64,000 nucleotides of DNA, taken from NCBI GenBank assembly GCA_004563405.1, contig SFTH01000012.1, forward strand, positions 1-64,000, given 5' to 3'. Under the pieces are notes generated by a model, which was not told the origin of the DNA, did not search any database, and worked only from the letters and a program-made list of their open reading frames with translations. This DNA comes from a bacterium (GTDB lineage Bacteria > Bacillota > Clostridia > Christensenellales > Aristaeellaceae). The position numbers and the translations under genes are program-made. Of this stretch, positions 19,396-28,427 are shown one piece after another; the first letter of the stretch is position 1, and the number at the start of each line of letters is the position of its first letter.

Positions 19396-20493
19396 ATGAA
19401 ACTGGGCGTCGTTGGCCTTCCCAATGTGGGCAAGAGCACGCTGTTCAACGCCATCACCTGCGCGGGCGCGCAGGCGGCGAACTATCCCTTCTGCACCATC
19501 GAGCCGAACACCGGCGTGGTGGCTGTGCCGGACAAGCGGCTGGACGTGCTGGCGGAGATGTATCATCCCGAGAAGTACACGCCCGCCACGCTGGAATTTG
19601 TGGACATCGCGGGCCTGGTGAAGGGCGCGAGCCGCGGCGAGGGCCTGGGCAACAAGTTCCTCTCCCACATCCGCGAGGTGGACGCCATCGTGCACGTCGT
19701 GCGCTGCTTCGAAGACGACAACGTCATCCATGTGGACGGCAGCGTGGACCCCGCCCGGGACATCGACGTGATCAACACGGAGCTGATTCTGGCCGACATC
19801 GAGACCGTCACCAAGAGGGCCGAGAAGGCCGCCGCCATGGTCAAGAAGGGCGACAAGAAGTATGCGCTGGAGGCCGAGGCGGGAAAGATCCTGCTGGAGC
19901 ACCTGAACGCGGGCAAGCCGGCGCGCACGGCGGCCCTCAACGAGGATCAGCTGGCCGTGGTGCGCGACTGGTTCCTGCTGACCATGAAGAAGGTCATCTA
20001 CGCCGCCAACATCGGCGAGGAGGATCTGGGCAAGGACGAAAGCGAGCTTGCGCTGGTGAAGCCCGTGCGGGAGATCGCCGAGAGCGAGGGCGCGCAGGTG
20101 CTGGTCATCTGCGCCCAGGTGGAGGAGGACATCTCCCAGATGGAGCCGGAGGAGAAGCAGATGTTCCTGGAGGACATGGGCATCGGCGAATCCGGCCTGG
20201 ACCGCCTGGTCACGCTGGGCTACCGGCTGCTGGGCCTGATCTCCTACCTCACCGCCGGCCCCAAGGAGGTGCGCGCCTGGACCATCGAGGACGGCACCAA
20301 GGCCCCCCAGGCCGCGGGCAAGATTCACACCGACTTCGAGCGCGGCTTCATCCGCGCGGAGATCGTGCCCTACGAGGACCTGGTGCGCGAGGGAAGCATC
20401 AACGCCTGCAAGGAGAAGGGCCTGGTGAGATCCGAGGGCAAGGACTATGTGATGAAGGACGGCGACGTGACGCTGTTCCGCTTCAATGTCTGA
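19396..20493 (+). CDS. ychF: Redox-regulated ribosome-binding ATPase YchF
   Basis: The 365-residue Obg-family P-loop protein preferentially uses ATP and binds ribosomes. G1 is [14 protein letters not shown] at residues 6-19. [20 protein letters not shown] is the switch II region, and the C-terminal TGS-like domain includes [13 protein letters not shown]. The length (365) is normal. AGGAGGAAATCG precedes ATG 19396. A weak promoter (TTGCAA 19292, TATACA/TACACT about 19315) may serve it. The stop overlaps the start of the CPBP gene by eight bases. Confidence 0.96.
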   Translation: MKLGVVGLPNVGKSTLFNAITCAGAQAANYPFCTIEPNTGVVAVPDKRLDVLAEMYHPEKYTPATLEFVDIAGLVKGASRGEGLGNKFLSHIREVDAIVHVVRCFEDDNVIHVDGSVDPARDIDVINTELILADIETVTKRAEKAAAMVKKGDKKYALEAEAGKILLEHLNAGKPARTAALNEDQLAVVRDWFLLTMKKVIYAANIGEEDLGKDESELALVKPVREIAESEGAQVLVICAQVEEDISQMEPEEKQMFLEDMGIGESGLDRLVTLGYRLLGLISYLTAGPKEVRAWTIEDGTKAPQAAGKIHTDFERGFIRAEIVPYEDLVREGSINACKEKGLVRSEGKDYVMKDGDVTLFRFNV

Positions 20494-21466
20494 TCTGCAC
20501 GTCCGGGCGGAGATGGGCGCGCGCCCCAGCCGCCGCGCGGGCCTGATCCTCTGGTGCATCGCCGCGGCGGGCCTGCTGCTCAGCGTCCTGCCAACCGCGT
20601 GGCTGCTGGCCGGGCGGGCGGAGATGGACGCGCAGCTGCGGCTGCTGATCGCCAATCTCGCCTACTACCTGCCCTTCGTGGCGCTGCCGCTGCTGCTCTA
20701 TGTCCTGCGCAGGCCGGGAACCGGCGCATCCCTGCGCCCGAATCCCATCTCCCTGTTCAATACGATCGCCATTGTCGCCCTGGCGCTGCTGGGCGTAGTC
20801 CTGGTCAACGCGCTCACCGTGCTCTGGGCGATTCCGTTGCAGGCCCTCGGCCTGGAGATCACCGGCTCGTCCCTGCCCATCCCCGGCGACTCCCGGGGAC
20901 TTGCGCTGCTTCTGTTCACTGCGGCGGTGCTTCCCGCCGTCTGTGAGGAATTCCTGTTCCGGGGCGCGATACTCGCCTCCCTGGAGCCGGGCGGCACCCG
21001 ACGCGCGATGGTGGTCACCGCCGTTCTGTTCATGATGCTGCACGGATCCATCGTGGGCATGCCCACCCAGTTTCTGCTGGGACTGGTGCTCGCCGCGCTG
21101 GTCGTCTACTGCGACTCCATCTACGCGGGACTGATCTACCACACGGTGCACAACGCCGCGGCCGTCATCCTTCAATACCTGCAACAGTCCCAGCCGGCGG
21201 CGGAGGCGGCGGAGAGCGTGCGCTATCTGGACGCCATCGGCGGCATGCAGGGCGTGCTGATGCTGCTCGTCGAAATCCTGATTCTCGGCGCCGCGATGCT
21301 CTTCACGCTGCGCATGTTCCGCATGCGCGCGCGGCTGAGCGGTGCGGTCGAACAGCCCCGGGAAAAGCGGCCGCTGAAGGCGCTGGAGTGGGTTGCGCTG
21401 CTGATTGGCTGCGCGCTGGCGGCCGTGCTCTACATCAGCGACCTGCTCGCCATGCTGGGACGATGA
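20486..21466 (+). CDS. CPBP-family intramembrane metalloprotease
   Basis: The 326-residue polytopic membrane protein has about eight hydrophobic segments. The CPBP/Abi motifs are all visible: EEFLFRG near residue 152 (catalytic Glu pair), F-M-M-L-H near 190, and IYHTVHNAAAV near 217. Family members cut membrane-bound substrates or act in peptide maturation and self-immunity. No bacteriocin gene is nearby. The start overlaps the ychF stop, suggesting coupled translation. The C-terminus has one more membrane segment. Confidence 0.85.
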   Translation: MSDLHVRAEMGARPSRRAGLILWCIAAAGLLLSVLPTAWLLAGRAEMDAQLRLLIANLAYYLPFVALPLLLYVLRRPGTGASLRPNPISLFNTIAIVALALLGVVLVNALTVLWAIPLQALGLEITGSSLPIPGDSRGLALLLFTAAVLPAVCEEFLFRGAILASLEPGGTRRAMVVTAVLFMMLHGSIVGMPTQFLLGLVLAALVVYCDSIYAGLIYHTVHNAAAVILQYLQQSQPAAEAAESVRYLDAIGGMQGVLMLLVEILILGAAMLFTLRMFRMRARLSGAVEQPREKRPLKALEWVALLIGCALAAVLYISDLLAMLGR

Positions 21467-21487
21467 AACTGCAAGGGGGGCCCGGCC

Positions 21488-21964
21488 ATGAACGCCGCAA
21501 TTCTCTGCGTGGGCAAGCTGAAGGAAAAGTGGCAGCAGGAGGGCTGCGCCGAGTATCTCAAGCGCCTCACGCGCTATGGCAAATATGAAATCATCCAGGT
21601 GGACGACCTGCGGGAGCCGGAGAACGCCAGCCCCGCGCAGCTTCAACAGATCGTCGAGCGGGAGGGAAGGGCACTGCTTCAGCGCGTGCGCCCGGGCGAC
21701 CGGGTGGTGGCGCTGTGTATTCAGGCAAAGGCCCCGGACTCGGTGGGGCTGTCGAAGCTGATGCAGGACTGGAGCGCGGACGGAAGGCGCACGGTGTTCG
21801 TCATCGGCGGCTCCAACGGCCTCTCCGGCGAGGTGCTCCAGCGCGCCGACGCGCGCCTGTCCTTCTCCAACCTCACCTTTCCCCACGGCCTGATGCGCGT
21901 CATCCTGCTGGAGCAGCTCTACCGCGCCGAAAAGATCCGCACGGGCGAGAAATATCACAAATAG
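21488..21964 (+). CDS. rlmH: 23S rRNA (pseudouridine-1915-N3)-methyltransferase RlmH
   Basis: The 158-residue SPOUT methyltransferase modifies helix 69 of 23S rRNA. AILCVGKLKEKW at the N-terminus, VIGGSNGLSGEVL (SAM-binding knot) and LTFPHGLMRVILLEQLYRA followed by EKYHK at the C-terminus are the family signature. The length is standard. AAGGGGGGCC precedes ATG 21488. It ends the ychF-CPBP-rlmH run just before a strong terminator. Confidence 0.95.
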   Translation: MNAAILCVGKLKEKWQQEGCAEYLKRLTRYGKYEIIQVDDLREPENASPAQLQQIVEREGRALLQRVRPGDRVVALCIQAKAPDSVGLSKLMQDWSADGRRTVFVIGGSNGLSGEVLQRADARLSFSNLTFPHGLMRVILLEQLYRAEKIRTGEKYHK

Positions 21965-21974
21965 CGCAAAAGCA

Positions 21975-22015
21975 CTGCGGCGATTCCCAAAAAACGGGAA
22001 TCGCCGCAGCTTTCT
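21975..22015 (+). terminator. Intrinsic terminator of rlmH
   Basis: A perfect 14-bp stem, CTGCGGCGATTCCC with GGGAATCGCCGCAG, has the loop AAAAAAC and is followed by CTTTCTG. It may also serve the convergent gene at 22035. Confidence 0.85.
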
Positions 22016-22034
22016 GATCCGATCATATTATAGA

Positions 22035-22508
22035 TTAACCCGTATACGCGGGCGCATCGCAGCACTTGCCCGGCGTGTAGCCCAGATAGTACGCCTCGTA
22101 GAGGGTCATCTTCTTGGCGCTCGCATAGGCGAAGCGGCAGGTGGGCATGTGGTAGTTCTTCTGGTCCTCGGAGGCGTAGACGTAGACCGTCTCCTCATCC
22201 TCGCTCTTCTCCGGCAGCACCACCGACTGAATCACCGGCTCGGTGTAGCCGCCCACGATGCGCTCCGGAGCCTGGGGGCCGTAAACCTCCACCTCGGGGG
22301 ACTCACCGTAGAGCTCGACGCCGCCGCGCTGAACGCGGTTGGGCGAGGGAGAGACCAGAACGCCCACGAGCACCGCCGAGGCGAGCGCCAGGCACACCCA
22401 AATGCGCCTGCTGCCGCCGCGCCGCTTCCGCGCGCCGTTTCGACCCTGTCTCTGCTTTTTCAAGCCTGCCACGCCCCTCGTATGTTCTCGTGGAACAATA
22501 TCCCACAT
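22035..22508 (-). CDS. Membrane-anchored protein with C-terminal Cys/His cell-surface motif
   Basis: The 157-residue protein has a basic N-terminus, one membrane segment (IWVCLALASAVLVGVLV) and an outside domain. That domain ends with YHMPTCRFAYASAKKMTLYEA and GYTPGKCC (residues about 120-150). This Y-H-x-x-x-C...GYTPCxxC-like motif is common at the end of Firmicute surface proteins and resembles a small metal- or wall-binding module. The function is unknown. The start is uncertain: TTG 22463 has a better ribosome site (AGGGG) and would give 142 residues. Confidence 0.65.
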   Translation of the reverse strand: MWDIVPREHTRGVAGLKKQRQGRNGARKRRGGSRRIWVCLALASAVLVGVLVSPSPNRVQRGGVELYGESPEVEVYGPQAPERIVGGYTEPVIQSVVLPEKSEDEETVYVYASEDQKNYHMPTCRFAYASAKKMTLYEAYYLGYTPGKCCDAPAYTG

Positions 22509-22634
22509 AGCTAGCTTTCATTTTACGCCTCCCCGGCCGCCCTGTAAAGGAAAGTCCAGACTCTTCACGCTTTCGTATCTTTTGCATCAGTTGCGTAATA
22601 TTTCTGCAATATCCTCGCCCCATCCCCCGCGCGC

Positions 22635-22663
22635 TTGACAGCCCCGCCAAAATTTCCTATAAT
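22635..22663 (+). promoter_or_regulatory. Sigma-A promoter of the J-domain gene
   Basis: TTGACA (22635-22640), 17 bases, TATAAT (22658-22663). It falls inside the longest open frame and so excludes a start at 22635. Confidence 0.88.
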
Positions 22664-22712
22664 GGAAATATCCTTAATTTCCCTGAATTGCTTTTTATCC
22701 GAGGTGAAAGCT

Positions 22713-23201
22713 TTGAACGCATATGCCGTGCTCAACGTGCCGCCCACGGCCACGAAGGCGGAGATTCGCGCCGCCTACCGGGCGCTGGCGCGCCGCTGGC
22801 ACCCGGATCGCTTCATGGAGGGCCCCGAGCGCGACTGGGCCAACGAAAAGATGGCGGAGATCAACGCCGCCTATCGCGCCTGCCTGCGCGAACCGACGCA
22901 ATGCGCCGACGCGGAGGAGGAGGGGCGCGCCCTGCGGCGCATCGAGGAGCTGATCGACGGCGGTCAGTATCCGCTGGCGCGGCGCATGCTGATGGACATC
23001 GCCACCCGCTGCGCGGAGTGGAACTACCTCTTCGGCGCGGTGCTGATGAAGACCAGCGAGGTGCAGAAGGCGCTGATCTACCTCTCCGTGGCCGCCCACC
23101 AGCAGCCGGACAACCAGAAGTACGCCCGCGCGCTTCAGGAGGCACAGAGCGCCCAGCAGGGCGCGCGCCGGGGCCTCGCCGCCCGCCTGCGCCGCCGCTG
23201 A
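22713..23201 (+). CDS. J-domain (DnaJ-like) co-chaperone protein
   Basis: The 162-residue protein begins with a J domain (NAYAVLNVPPTATKAEIRAAY...RRWHPDRF); the HPD triad that stimulates DnaK ATPase is at residues about 32-34. The C-terminal half is helical and TPR-like (LIDGGQYPLARRMLMDIATR, ALIYLSVAAHQQPDN). There are no G/F, zinc or substrate-binding domains, so it is a class III J protein. TTG 22713, six bases after GAGGTG, is the start because the promoter lies at 22635-22663. Confidence 0.85.
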   Translation: MNAYAVLNVPPTATKAEIRAAYRALARRWHPDRFMEGPERDWANEKMAEINAAYRACLREPTQCADAEEEGRALRRIEELIDGGQYPLARRMLMDIATRCAEWNYLFGAVLMKTSEVQKALIYLSVAAHQQPDNQKYARALQEAQSAQQGARRGLAARLRRR

Positions 23202-23209
23202 ATACAGAT

Positions 23210-23234
23210 CCGTCCGCACGCCGGGCGGTTTTTT
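23210..23234 (+). terminator. Intrinsic terminator of the J-domain gene
   Basis: CCGTCCG pairs with CGGGCGG (one U-G pair) around a 5-base loop and is followed by TTTTTT. Confidence 0.85.
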
Positions 23235-23451
23235 GCGCCCGATTGCCGCGCGGCCCCGCGCTGACTGTGAACGCGGGCGAGCGGATCGCCGCCATCGACA
23301 TCAAGGGACTGCACGGCTGACCCCGCTTCCATCCGGAGGCCCCCTTCGGCGCAGTCGCCGAATCCATGCGCAGGTCCGCGGAACCGCCGCATGCGGGCGT
23401 TCCGCAGGCCTGCGCTGCGCCGCGCACCTTCGTTAAAATCCCATGCAGGAC
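23235..23451. other. Intergenic stretch before the ileS promoter; no gene seen
   Basis: GC-rich sequence with no ribosome site or known protein. A short frame reading LTVNAGERIAAIDIKGLHG ends near 23320; it may be a decayed gene end, but no start is supported. Confidence 0.4.
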
Positions 23452-23480
23452 TTTACATTGCATCCAAAAGAGGCTATAAT
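23452..23480 (+). promoter_or_regulatory. Promoter of the ileS T-box transcript
   Basis: TTTACA (23452-23457), 17 bases, TATAAT (23475-23480). The RNA would begin near 23487, just before Stem I of the T-box. Confidence 0.8.
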
Positions 23481-23502
23481 AGTAGGGTAATTTATTCTGC
23501 CT

Positions 23503-23738
23503 TGATGAGGAACGCCTGGGAAGCGCTTTCGCGCAGCGAGCCGGAGGCTGGTGCAAGTCCGGACGGGAGCATCCACAGGAAATCGCCTCGGAGCAGCGAA
23601 CCGAACGCCGATCGGTCAGTAGGCCTCGCCGGGAGCGCCCGTTACAGCGAAAATCAAGTGGGCGCGGCACGCCGCGTCAATTTGGGTGGTACCGCGAAGC
23701 GCCTTCGTCCCAAAGGGATGGAGGCGAATTTTATTTTG
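23503..23738 (+). promoter_or_regulatory. T-box riboswitch (tRNA-Ile specifier) controlling ileS
   Basis: Stem I begins at GATGAGGAACGCC. Its apical part carries the GAGCCGG...GGTGCAAGTCCGG pattern. The 3' side has GAA-ATC-GCCTCGGAGCAGC, in which ATC (23582-23584) is an isoleucine codon at the specifier position. The T-box sequence GGGTGGTACCGCG is at 23684-23696. The terminator stem GCCTTCGTCCC/GGGATGGAGGC (about 23701-23725) is followed by GAATTTTATTTT. Uncharged tRNA-Ile should stabilise the antiterminator and turn ileS on. Confidence 0.93.
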
Positions 23739-23750
23739 GAGGAGTGCAGC

Positions 23751-26700
23751 ATGTTTGAGAAAGTTTCCACCTCGATGGACTTCCTCGCCCGCGAGAAGGA
23801 AGTACTGAAGTTCTGGAAAGAAAACGAGATCTTCAAAAAGAGCGTCGACCTGCGCAAGGGCCAGGACACGTTCACCTTCTTTGACGGCCCGCCGACGGCC
23901 AACGGCAAGCCCCACATCGGCCACATCGAGACCCGCGCCATCAAGGATCTGATCCCGAGATACCAGACCATGAAGGGCAAGAACGTGCTGCGCAAGGCCG
24001 GCTGGGACACCCACGGCCTGCCCGTCGAGCTGGAGGTTGAAAAGCAGCTGGGTCTGGACGGCAAGGAGCAGATCGAGCAGTACGGCCTGGAGCCCTTCAT
24101 CAGGAAGTGCAAGGAATCCGTGTGGAAGTACAAGGGCATGTGGGAGGAGATGTCCGACCGCGTCGGCTTCTGGTGCGACATGGAGGATCCCTACGTCACC
24201 TACGAGGACAACTACATCGAATCCGAGTGGTGGTCTCTCAAGGAGATCAGCAAGAAGGGCCTTCTGTACAAGGGCCACAAGATCGTTCCCTACTGCCCCC
24301 GCTGCGGCACCGCCCTGTCCAGCCACGAGGTCTCCCAGGGCTACAAGCTGGTCAAGGAGAGAAGCGCCGTGGTGCGCTTCAAGGTGAGGGACCAGGAGAA
24401 CACCTACATCTACGCCTGGACGACCACGCCCTGGACCCTGCCCAGCAACGTGGCGCTGTGCGTCAACCCCGACGAGACCTACGCCAAATTCGACTACGAG
24501 GGCCGCACCGTCATCATGGGCGACGCGCTGATCGAAAAGGTTCTGGGCGAGGGCGTGGAGGTCTCCAACAAGACCACCTTCCCCGGCCGCGAGCTGGTGG
24601 GCATCAAATATGAGCCGCTGTTCGACTTCCAGGTGGCGGCGCTGGGCAACGTGCCCAACGCGGGCAACGCCTGGCAGGTCATCGCCGACGGCTACGTCAC
24701 CATGTCCGACGGCACCGGCATCGTGCACATCGCCCCGGCTTTCGGCGAGGACGACGCGCGCGTGGGCCGCGACAACGACATCCCCATGCTCCAGCTGGTC
24801 ACGCCCAAGGGCGAGATGAGCAAGGAGACCCCCTGGGAGGGCACCTTTGTCAAGAAGGCCGATCCCATCATCCTGGAGCAGCTGGAAAAGGAGGGCAAGC
24901 TGGTCTCCGCGCCGGAGTTCGAGCATGACTATCCCTTCTGCTGGCGCTGCGACACCCCGCTGATCTACTACGCCCGCGGCGGCTGGTTCATCAAGATGAC
25001 CGCCGTGCACGACGAATTGATGGCCAACAACCAGACCATCAATTGGATGCCCGAGAACATCAAGGACGGCCGCTTCGGCAACTTCCTGGACAACGTCATC
25101 GACTGGGCGCTCTCCCGCGAGCGCTACTGGGGCACGCCCCTGCCGGTATGGGTCTGCGAGTGCGGCCACCAGCACGTGATCGGCTCCCGTCAGGAGCTGA
25201 TCGAGCTGGGCGACAACGTCGACCCCAACATCGAGCTGCACCGCCCCTACATCGACGCGGTGACCATCACCTGCCCGAAGTGCGGAAAGAAAATGCACCG
25301 CACGCCCGAGGTCATCGACTGCTGGTACGATTCCGGCTCCATGCCCTTCGCGCAGTGGCACTATCCCTTTGAGAACAAGGAGGTCTTCGAGCAGCGCTTC
25401 CCGGCGGACTTCATCTCCGAGGCCATCGACCAGACCCGCGGCTGGTTCTACTCCCTGATCGCCATCTCCACGCTGGTGTTCGGCAAGTCCTCCTACAAGA
25501 ACTGCCTGGTCATGGGCCATGTGCAGGACGCCGAGGGCCGCAAGATGAGCAAGCACATCGGCAATGTGGTCGACCCGTGGGACGTGCTGGACAAGCAGGG
25601 CGCGGATGCGGTGCGCTGGTACTTCTACGCCGCAGGCTCCCCGTGGCTGCCCACCCGCTTCTCCGGCGAGCTGGTCAGCGAGATGCAGTCCAAGTTCATG
25701 GGCACGCTGTGGAACACCTACGCGTTCTTCACCATGTACGCCAGCATCGACAACTTTGATCCCGCCGTGCATACCTGCAAGGATGAGGATTACACGCTGA
25801 TGGATCGCTGGGCGCTGTCGAAGTTGAACACGCTGGTGAAGCTGGTGGACGAGGGCCTGGCCGAGTACAGGATCACCGAGCCCGCCCGCGCCATCCAGAG
25901 CTTCGTGGAGGAGCTGTCCAACTGGTACGTGCGCCTGAGCAAGAGCCGCTTCTGGGGCAAGGAGTGGACCAAAGACAAGCTGGCCGCCTACAACACGCTC
26001 TACACCGTGCTGACCACGCTGACCGGCATCTGCGCGCCGTTCATCCCCTTCATGACCGAGTCCATGTACCAGAACCTGGTGGTGGGGAATGTTCCGGGCG
26101 CGCCGGAGTCCGTGCACCTGTCCGACTTCCCCGCCTGCCATGCCGAGTGGATCAACCCCGAGCTGGAGGCGCAGATGGACGAGGTCATGCAGGCCGTGCA
26201 GCTGGGCCGCGCGTGCCGCAACACCGCCAACATCAAGGTGCGCCAGGCACTGGGCACGCTGTACGTGAAGGGTGCAGAGCTGTCCGAGGACTGCGCGTCG
26301 CTCATCCGCAGCGAGCTGAACGTGGAGGAGGTCAGGTTCATCTCCGACGCGCGCGCCTTCACCACCTACCAGATCAAGCCGCAGATGCGCACGCTGGGCC
26401 CGAAGTACGGAAAACTTCTGGGCAAGATCGGCGCGTATCTGAAGGACGTGGACGGCAACGACTTCGTGGACGCCTTTGAGCGCGGTGAGACCGTGAAGTT
26501 TGACATCGAGGGCACGGAAGTGGAGCTGGCCAAGGACGACTGCCTGATCTCCCCCGCCCAGAAGCCGGGCTTCGTGGCCGAGAGCGAGGGCGGCATGACC
26601 GTGGTCATCGACACCAACCTCACCCCCGCGCTGATTGAGAAGGGCTTCGTGCGCGAGGTCATCTCCAAGCTCCAGACCATGCGCAAGGAGGCTGGCTTCG

Positions 26701-26891
26701 ACGTGGTGGATCGCATCCGGATTACCTACGCCACCACCGAGACCCTCGCAGGCGTGATTGAGAAGAACGCCGCGGAGATCGCGGCCGCGACGCTCGCCAC
26801 CGCCATCGCCGCAGAAAACGCCCCCGAGGGCGCCTACGCCAAGGAGTGGAACATCAACGGCGAAAAGGCAACCCTCAGCGTCAAGCGCTAA
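23751..26891 (+). CDS. ileS: Isoleucyl-tRNA synthetase
   Basis: The 1046-residue class I synthetase charges tRNA-Ile. The HIGH motif is in PPTANGKPHIGHIETRAIKD, near residue 48. The editing domain includes TTPWTLPSNVALCVNP and the GTGIVHIAPAFGEDD region. The KMSKS loop is GRKMSKHIGNVVDPWD. The anticodon-binding domain and a long C-terminal region follow. The length, over 1000 residues, fits the longer, eukaryote-like IleS2 type more than the ~930-residue common type; that assignment is inferred. GGAGGAG at 23738-23744 sets ATG 23751; the frame extends upstream through the T-box without meaning. Confidence 0.97.
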   Translation: MFEKVSTSMDFLAREKEVLKFWKENEIFKKSVDLRKGQDTFTFFDGPPTANGKPHIGHIETRAIKDLIPRYQTMKGKNVLRKAGWDTHGLPVELEVEKQLGLDGKEQIEQYGLEPFIRKCKESVWKYKGMWEEMSDRVGFWCDMEDPYVTYEDNYIESEWWSLKEISKKGLLYKGHKIVPYCPRCGTALSSHEVSQGYKLVKERSAVVRFKVRDQENTYIYAWTTTPWTLPSNVALCVNPDETYAKFDYEGRTVIMGDALIEKVLGEGVEVSNKTTFPGRELVGIKYEPLFDFQVAALGNVPNAGNAWQVIADGYVTMSDGTGIVHIAPAFGEDDARVGRDNDIPMLQLVTPKGEMSKETPWEGTFVKKADPIILEQLEKEGKLVSAPEFEHDYPFCWRCDTPLIYYARGGWFIKMTAVHDELMANNQTINWMPENIKDGRFGNFLDNVIDWALSRERYWGTPLPVWVCECGHQHVIGSRQELIELGDNVDPNIELHRPYIDAVTITCPKCGKKMHRTPEVIDCWYDSGSMPFAQWHYPFENKEVFEQRFPADFISEAIDQTRGWFYSLIAISTLVFGKSSYKNCLVMGHVQDAEGRKMSKHIGNVVDPWDVLDKQGADAVRWYFYAAGSPWLPTRFSGELVSEMQSKFMGTLWNTYAFFTMYASIDNFDPAVHTCKDEDYTLMDRWALSKLNTLVKLVDEGLAEYRITEPARAIQSFVEELSNWYVRLSKSRFWGKEWTKDKLAAYNTLYTVLTTLTGICAPFIPFMTESMYQNLVVGNVPGAPESVHLSDFPACHAEWINPELEAQMDEVMQAVQLGRACRNTANIKVRQALGTLYVKGAELSEDCASLIRSELNVEEVRFISDARAFTTYQIKPQMRTLGPKYGKLLGKIGAYLKDVDGNDFVDAFERGETVKFDIEGTEVELAKDDCLISPAQKPGFVAESEGGMTVVIDTNLTPALIEKGFVREVISKLQTMRKEAGFDVVDRIRITYATTETLAGVIEKNAAEIAAATLATAIAAENAPEGAYAKEWNINGEKATLSVKR

Positions 26892-26905
26892 CCCCCCATC
26901 AACAC

Positions 26906-26943
26906 ATCCCCGCCCCGGCAAACGTCGGGACGGGGATTCTTCA
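26906..26943 (+). terminator. Intrinsic terminator of ileS
   Basis: ATCCCCG (26906-26912) pairs with CGGGGAT (26931-26937), with inner pairs between CCCG and CGGG, and is followed by TCTTC. Confidence 0.7.
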
Positions 26944-26966
26944 CACCCACCCAATCAACAGCATGA

Positions 26967-27243
26967 GAAATCTGCCCCATTCCTGCCGGGGCAGATTTCG
27001 GGGAAATGCGGACATCATAATCGGATAGAAACACAGAATCCCTGCCCCTTGAATCAGTGGGGGCAGGGATTCGTTCACTCCTGCGCGGCAGCTGGCGTCA
27101 GCGGCGACTCGCCGCCGGGGCAGATTTCGGGGAAATGCGGACATCGCAATCGGATAGAAACACAGAATCCCTGCCCCTTGAATCAGTGGGGGCAGGGATT
27201 CGTTCACTCCTGCGCGGCAGCTGGCGTCAGCGGCGACTCGCCG
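26967..27243 (-). repeat. Twin-hairpin dispersed element, copy B, with a 129-bp tandem duplication
   Basis: On the minus strand, hairpin 1 (GAATCCCTGCCCC arms, loop CACTGATTCAA) occurs twice, at 27165-27201 and 129 bases lower. Hairpin 2 (GAAATCTGCCCC/GGGGCAGATTTC, loop GGCAGGAAT) is complete only at 26967-26999. Units 26986-27114 and 27115-27243 are nearly identical; I see a small difference (TCATAA versus TCGCAA). The duplication left half of hairpin 2 in the gene-proximal unit. The element overlaps the 3' end of the aminotransferase gene, whose last residues (GGGESPLTPAAAQE) it encodes. Confidence 0.85.
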
Positions 27244-28427
27244 CCGCCGCTGATGCTGTCGAGGAAGGCCTTGATGCGGTCGAGGGCCTTGCGGATGTTG
27301 TCGTTGGATGAGGCAGCGCTGCAGCGGATATGCCCCTCGCCGAGCGCGCCGAAGGCGGTGCCGGGAACGGTGGCGACCCGCTGGCCGTAGAGCAGCTTTT
27401 CGCAGAACGCCTCGGACTTCATGCCGGTGGAGCGAATGGACGGGAACACATAGAACGCGCCCAGGGGCTCGTGGCAGCTGAGCCCAGCCTCCCGGAAGCC
27501 GTCCACCAGCATGCGGCGGCGGCGGTCATAGGCGGCGACCATGCGGCGCACGTCGGCAAAATCGGTATCAAAGCCCTTGCGGATGGCCTCGACGCCGGCG
27601 TACTGGCTGGCGATGGGCGCGCAGAGCATGGTGTACTGATGGATGCGGCAGAGCACGGCCATCAGCTCCTTCGGCCCGCAGGCGTAGCCCAGGCGCCAGC
27701 CGGTCATGGCGAAGGCCTTGGAGAAGCCGTTCAGGGTGATCGTGCGCTCCCACATGCCGGGGATGGCGGCGAAGCTCACATGGTGCTGGCCCTCGTAAGT
27801 CAGCTCCGCGTAGATCTCGTCGTGAATGACCACGATGTTCGTATCCCGCAGAACCTTCGCGATGCCCTCGTAGTCCTCCCGGGTCATCACGCCGCCGGTG
27901 GGATTGTTGGGGTAGGGCAGAATCAGCGCCTTCGTGCGGGGCGTGATGGCCGCGCGCAGGGCCTCGGGGGTCAGCTTGAAGCCGTGCTCCATGTCCGTGG
28001 GGATGGGCACGCACACGCCGCCGGCAAAGGTGATGCAGGGCATGTAGGACACATAGCTGGGATCGGGCACCAGCACTTCGTCGCCATTCTCCACCAGGGC
28101 GCGCACGGCCAGGTCGATGCCCTCGCTGGCGCCCACGGTGACCAGAATCTCATTCTCGGGGTTGTACTCCGGGCCAAAGCGCTCCGCCTGATAGCGGGCG
28201 ATCCACTTGCGCAGCTCCAGCAGGCCCCAGTTGCTGGTGTAGTGGGTGTGGCCGGAGCGCAGGGAATAGATGGCCGCGTCGGTGTAGTCCCAGGGGGTCT
28301 TGAAGTCCGGCTCGCCCACGCCCAGGGAGACCACGTCGTCCATCACGTTTACAATGTCAAAAAACTTTCGTATGCCGGAGGGCGGCACCTGAGCCACCCG
28401 GCGGCAGAGCACCTGATCGTAATTCAC
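27204..28427 (-). CDS. PLP-dependent class I/II aminotransferase (AlaT/AspC-like)
   Basis: The 407-residue fold-type I aminotransferase shows SLGVGEPDFKTPWD, TVGASEGIDLAVRAL, YPNNPTGGVM, VIHDEIYAELTY and LNGFSKAFAMTGWRLGYA, where the Lys is the PLP Schiff-base residue. It lies directly after an Lrp/AsnC gene with a four-base overlap, the same pairing as Bacillus alaR-alaT, so alanine or a related amino acid is a likely substrate. The last 14 residues (GGGESPLTPAAAQE) come from the repeat element and are absent from the usual family end near KAFLDSI. The extension is probably tolerated, not functional. Confidence 0.88.
   Translation of the reverse strand: MNYDQVLCRRVAQVPPSGIRKFFDIVNVMDDVVSLGVGEPDFKTPWDYTDAAIYSLRSGHTHYTSNWGLLELRKWIARYQAERFGPEYNPENEILVTVGASEGIDLAVRALVENGDEVLVPDPSYVSYMPCITFAGGVCVPIPTDMEHGFKLTPEALRAAITPRTKALILPYPNNPTGGVMTREDYEGIAKVLRDTNIVVIHDEIYAELTYEGQHHVSFAAIPGMWERTITLNGFSKAFAMTGWRLGYACGPKELMAVLCRIHQYTMLCAPIASQYAGVEAIRKGFDTDFADVRRMVAAYDRRRRMLVDGFREAGLSCHEPLGAFYVFPSIRSTGMKSEAFCEKLLYGQRVATVPGTAFGALGEGHIRCSAASSNDNIRKALDRIKAFLDSISGGGESPLTPAAAQE

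Noticed and set aside
22635..22712. Longer start for the J-domain protein
   Set aside because: The frame begins inside the promoter -35 box; TTG 22713 with GAGGTG upstream is the first start on the RNA.
23391..23750. N-terminal extension of IleRS through the T-box
   Set aside because: The region is a complete T-box leader with terminator; ATG 23751 has its own ribosome site and matches the family start.
26758..27390. A 210-codon plus-strand frame over the tandem repeat
   Set aside because: It runs antisense to the aminotransferase end and out of frame through ileS; the repeated peptide only reflects the 129-bp DNA duplication.
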